From Methylophilus medardensis (GTDB lineage: Bacteria; Pseudomonadota; Gammaproteobacteria; Burkholderiales; Methylophilaceae), in NCBI RefSeq assembly GCF_006363915.1, contig NZ_CP040946.1: DNA of 64,000 nucleotides; one strand, given 5' to 3'. The notes under the pieces are model-generated. The model was not told the DNA's origin. It searched no databases and saw only the letters and a list, made by a program, of their open reading frames with translations. Below are positions 62,301 to 64,000 of the stretch, one piece after another. Position 1 is the stretch's first letter, and each line of letters starts with the position of its first letter. The position numbers were made by a program, and so were the translations under genes.

Positions 62301-62673
62301 TCTGTTTGCCGCTGGTACTGGTATCCACAGGGATATCACTAATTAAAAACGCCCCGCCATTGCTGCTGGGCCCAGCATATTGTGAGTAGGCACAAGTGCT
62401 CAGTGGATAATCCACTTTGGCTTGTTCAGAAAAGGCACTGCTTGGTACAGGCGTGCCGATCGCTTTACCGTTGAAGGGGACAACGCCATAATTTGCTACG
62501 TCGCGTAACTCATTGGGTGCCCCACTCCAGCGATTCAAGTCCTCCATATTGTAATGGGCCAGCAACTGCAAAGCATGGCATTGCGTCGCCATCATGGACA
62601 CCCCAATCCATAGACTTAATAACAAACCATTAACAAGCGGCCGCCGCTTGTTGTGCATCTGCGCCATACACAT
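59380..62673 (-). CDS. Large secreted LamG-domain protein with MshQ-like C-terminus (DUF6701)
   Basis: A 1,097-residue protein with an N-terminal signal peptide (GLLLSLWIGVSMMATQCHA). Concanavalin-like LamG regions lie near 80-230 and 360-410 (KQSVTFWMYWEG, AKGWHHVAAIF, FRGRLDEVRVYKGAITA). The last ~600 residues resemble the MSHA-pilus protein MshQ, with RFYPHHFGIS, FRFGRLFITPAHGSELLALP, EAQYWRQIG and the ending WLGVDPVSRASFGIYKSPVI. No other msh genes are nearby, so it is an orphan. Probably a surface adhesin or pilus-associated protein. Confidence 0.8.
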   Translation of the reverse strand: MCMAQMHNKRRPLVNGLLLSLWIGVSMMATQCHALQLLAHYNMEDLNRWSGAPNELRDVANYGVVPFNGKAIGTPVPSSAFSEQAKVDYPLSTCAYSQYAGPSSNGGAFLISDIPVDTSTSGKQSVTFWMYWEGDDAVAPLGWSDYKLVIKNNVLGFDANDGRLYGTSATGLAKGWHHVAAIFTNLDMSQNSLYIDGVSKTLTMSGTRKLNSIAKFDPDAIPTAAPPPGWFTDNPSGVLEVFPSTSYGIVSPTGRLLEIENNVGDYNLYTLINPKKGEELTLSLDYAARPGFTSGTDSAIDVLLDGVFIRTLNTQVAQFQNFVIPLGYGTGNPMRLEFRSVDRNSTGGLLTNIDALQNQAVPTESTFVIGGFGSQNSMRFRGRLDEVRVYKGAITASQVQADLNEVHACNRLSYLQIVHPGEGVACMPANIKINSCIGTDSQGQCMRAALGINGTLNASSLQGTIINSRSFAISLGWPSTDVDLSVPVVQTVKLSVSDLSAQPDRAQAFECLNTKDNSNSCDYISREAGFVFSTQPNGNSLDISNQLAGQESTQYYLRAIQTDNKSAACQAALKGSTTVQMGYQCINPTTCAPGAGDQMRITGRGQQIITANNHADTALNLRDVEMAFDDNGNAPFKLNYFDVGQTTLWVKKTVNAAQLSGNTTFVTKPYSLGVLDNSIKSATDGPNPAAGDANGPVFVQSGTSFKATVAAYAKNNALTQNFGREQTPESVTLQASVIAPAGGAPGVLKNASTQPGSFAGGKAELATLEWNEVGIIKLSPRLSDGDYLGAGDVTTTSSGNVGRFYPHHFGISAIKSQLACGSFNYFGQDGWLTAFKLFAQAKDGSVTKNYEGDYGNSFAKFNLADYSSYHFSLSPASYTLGVSKDMPTGQWVKGEATVTATHLVKRPADAVPEAPLTLMAKPLDDDGVSTSEAVAVSSPDAFRFGRLFITPAHGSELLALPIKIEAQYWRQIGLDAAYVRNNADSCTQIPLQSIVMKNYHGNLNACETHLSGNANVSQGVSRFKLTAPGIGSDGRPNTGSVDLEVNLGPALPSENTCIGATEQPAAGGALPWLGVDPVSRASFGIYKSPVIYLREEF

Positions 62674-62807
62674 CCAATCAGTGTTAATTTATAAAATATT
62701 AACACTTTAACAAACTTAAATTAACATTTGTAATGTTTGAGATAAGTCGTGTATTTCATCTATGCAGAGACAAACACCAAGCATGGACGTTTGAGGAAAT
62801 ATGGGCG

Positions 62808-62834
62808 AAAAAAAAGCGACCCTGAGGTCGCTTT
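62808..62834 (-). terminator. Terminator of the RTX gene
   Basis: A 9-bp stem (AAAGCGACC / GGTCGCTTT) with a 4-base loop and a T-run of more than six on the minus strand, 16 bases past the stop. Confidence 0.9.
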
Positions 62835-62849
62835 AAAAAAACCAAATCA

Positions 62850-64000
62850 TTAATCAGTGATCAATTTTTGTTGTGACAACAAGTTGTTAATAATGGCCGC
62901 ATCGGAGGTTTGACCCGTAGTGAGATCCACCCCACTCAACACGATCTGCTGAGTGGTGTTTCCACTACTGAAACTGCCTGACACATTGTGTGCATCAGCC
63001 GAGAACCCTCCATTTGAGCTGATATGCACAATGGTATCGCTGCCTGATTTCTCAAAGTGCAAGAAGTTGACTAAGTTGCCAGCATTTTCGCCTTGTAACA
63101 AATCACGCACATCCAGCACGTCACCGCCTTGGCTCACCGCAGCTTTGTTGAAGTCAGTGATGGTATCGCGGGCAGGAGCACCCGCAACACCCTCATCGCC
63201 GTGATCCCACTTGAATACATCAACACCGGCACCGCCTGTAAGGGTATCGTTTCCTTTACCACCAATGAGGATGTCGTTGCCATCGCCCCCATTTAAAGTG
63301 TCGTTACCTGCACCACCACGCAAGATATCGTTTCCAACACCGCCGTTTAAAGTGTCATTGCCAGCGTAGCCGTAAATAATGTCGTTTCCAGAGGTGCCGT
63401 TGACAACATTATTACCACTATCGCCACCCAAGATCGGCGTACTGTTGCTGCTGCTGAGCAAATCTAGGCTCAGCAAAGTAGAAGCACTTGCGCTGTCTTG
63501 CAAGCCAGTACTGTCAGTGGCAGTAATATTCAAGGTTTGTAATGCACTCACGCCCACTGCTTGATCCACCTTAACTGTAGACAAGAACTCGTTTAACGCA
63601 AGGTTATCCACGGTGCCACCATCAAGGGCGGTGACGACCATTTTTCCACTGGCACCCACTAAGCCGAGTAAACCATTGTTTTGCGTATAAGTGACCTTGA
63701 GTCCCAGCTCAGTCGCCACAGCCTGTGAATAGGACAACAAATTAGCACCGAGCACTACACCCAATAAGCTGCTGTAAGCAATGGTCACGTTACTAATATT
63801 GTTGTTAACGTCACTCGCCGCAAATGCCTGACGACTCGCAAAATTCAACAAATCCACATTGAGCACGCCCGGGATGGCAATTAAACCAGAAGCACTGGCA
63901 GCATTGGCCACATCCGGTGCAACTTGTGGCGTGGTCACTACGCTGGTATTTTTGCTCACATTCAGTGTCAACGTTGCCGAACTAGTATCACCATCTTTGT
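62850..64000 (-). CDS. RTX (haemolysin-type Ca-binding) protein, C-terminal part, cut by window edge
   Basis: The last ~384 codons of a type I-secreted protein; the frame stays open to base 64000 with no credible start. The first part (DGDTSSATLTLNV) looks like the end of a cadherin/Ig-like repeat. It is followed by nonapeptide repeats GGxGxDxLx (GNDIIYGYAGNDTLNGGVGN and on) that fold into a Ca2+-binding roll. The end (NTTQQIVLSGVDLTTGQ) is typical of C-terminal type I secretion signals. Likely a large repeat adhesin. Confidence 0.88.
   Translation of the reverse strand, partial: KDGDTSSATLTLNVSKNTSVVTTPQVAPDVANAASASGLIAIPGVLNVDLLNFASRQAFAASDVNNNISNVTIAYSSLLGVVLGANLLSYSQAVATELGLKVTYTQNNGLLGLVGASGKMVVTALDGGTVDNLALNEFLSTVKVDQAVGVSALQTLNITATDSTGLQDSASASTLLSLDLLSSSNSTPILGGDSGNNVVNGTSGNDIIYGYAGNDTLNGGVGNDILRGGAGNDTLNGGDGNDILIGGKGNDTLTGGAGVDVFKWDHGDEGVAGAPARDTITDFNKAAVSQGGDVLDVRDLLQGENAGNLVNFLHFEKSGSDTIVHISSNGGFSADAHNVSGSFSSGNTTQQIVLSGVDLTTGQTSDAAIINNLLSQQKLITD

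Noticed and set aside
63205..63440. Regular ~27-base repetition, considered as a CRISPR-like or minisatellite array
   Set aside because: It encodes the RTX nonapeptide repeats of the protein on the minus strand; there are no spacers.

Overview
The window reads like the chromosome of a methylotrophic betaproteobacterium, most likely a member of the Methylophilaceae (Methylophilus/Methylovorus/Methylotenera type). This is an inference. It rests on the methylcitric acid cycle genes clustered with succinate dehydrogenase, class I fumarase and malic enzyme, on PEP-CTERM surface proteins, on the uvrC-pgsA-tRNA block, and on a base composition that looks close to 50% GC. No 16S rRNA or methanol-oxidation gene lies in the window to confirm it.

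Layout. (1) 1-8.0 kb is a late flagellar block: fliG (partial), fliF, fliE, an flhB-like C-terminal gene, fliK, fliT, fliS, fliD, flaG and a short flagellin with a good sigma-28 promoter. (2) 8.3-14.4 kb is a tight six-gene operon for making and transferring a CDP-activated phosphonate: a cytidylyltransferase-PEP mutase fusion, phosphonopyruvate decarboxylase, a class V aminotransferase, a second cytidylyltransferase, a SAM methyltransferase and a CDP-glycerol-type phosphotransferase carrying TPRs. (3) 14.4-22.0 kb, facing it, is one gene of about 2,500 codons: TPR, SPINDLY/OGT transferase, GT2-like domain, TPR, second OGT, TPR, methyltransferase and a kinase-like end. Together 1-3 look like a flagellin gene with its own protein glycosylation and phosphonate decoration island. 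(4) 22.2-29.6 kb is accessory: an XRE regulator, a small RMF-like protein, a YihY membrane protein, a YjjJ/HipA-type kinase, a decayed phage terminase small subunit, and three PEP-CTERM proteins, ending at a tRNA cluster. (5) 29.6-38.1 kb is housekeeping (tRNA-Leu, -Gly, -Cys, -Gly, pgsA, uvrC, tautomerase, CDF transporter, rlmJ, a DUF2914 protein) plus an RpfC-type sensor; its partner rpfF faces it at 38.1-39.1 kb. (6) 39.3-59.4 kb is one metabolic cluster divided by a GntR regulator. On the minus strand lie maeB, sdhCDAB, sdhE, a CitE-like lyase, a CoA ligase, fumarase and acnB. On the plus strand lie a CitE-like lyase, a mesaconyl-CoA hydratase-like protein, another CitE-like lyase, and prpB, prpC, prpD. 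(7) 59.4-64 kb has a MshQ-like LamG protein and the 3' end of an RTX protein that runs off the window.

How the metabolic genes fit together: PrpC, PrpD, AcnB and PrpB turn propionyl-CoA plus oxaloacetate into pyruvate plus succinate. Sdh, fumarase and malic enzyme carry succinate on to pyruvate. The three CitE-like lyases, the mesaconyl-CoA hydratase-like protein and the CoA ligase suggest an added C3+C2 route through methylmalyl-CoA, mesaconate and citramalate. A perfect 9-bp inverted repeat sits between two good divergent promoters at the GntR gene and is the likely switch for both arms.
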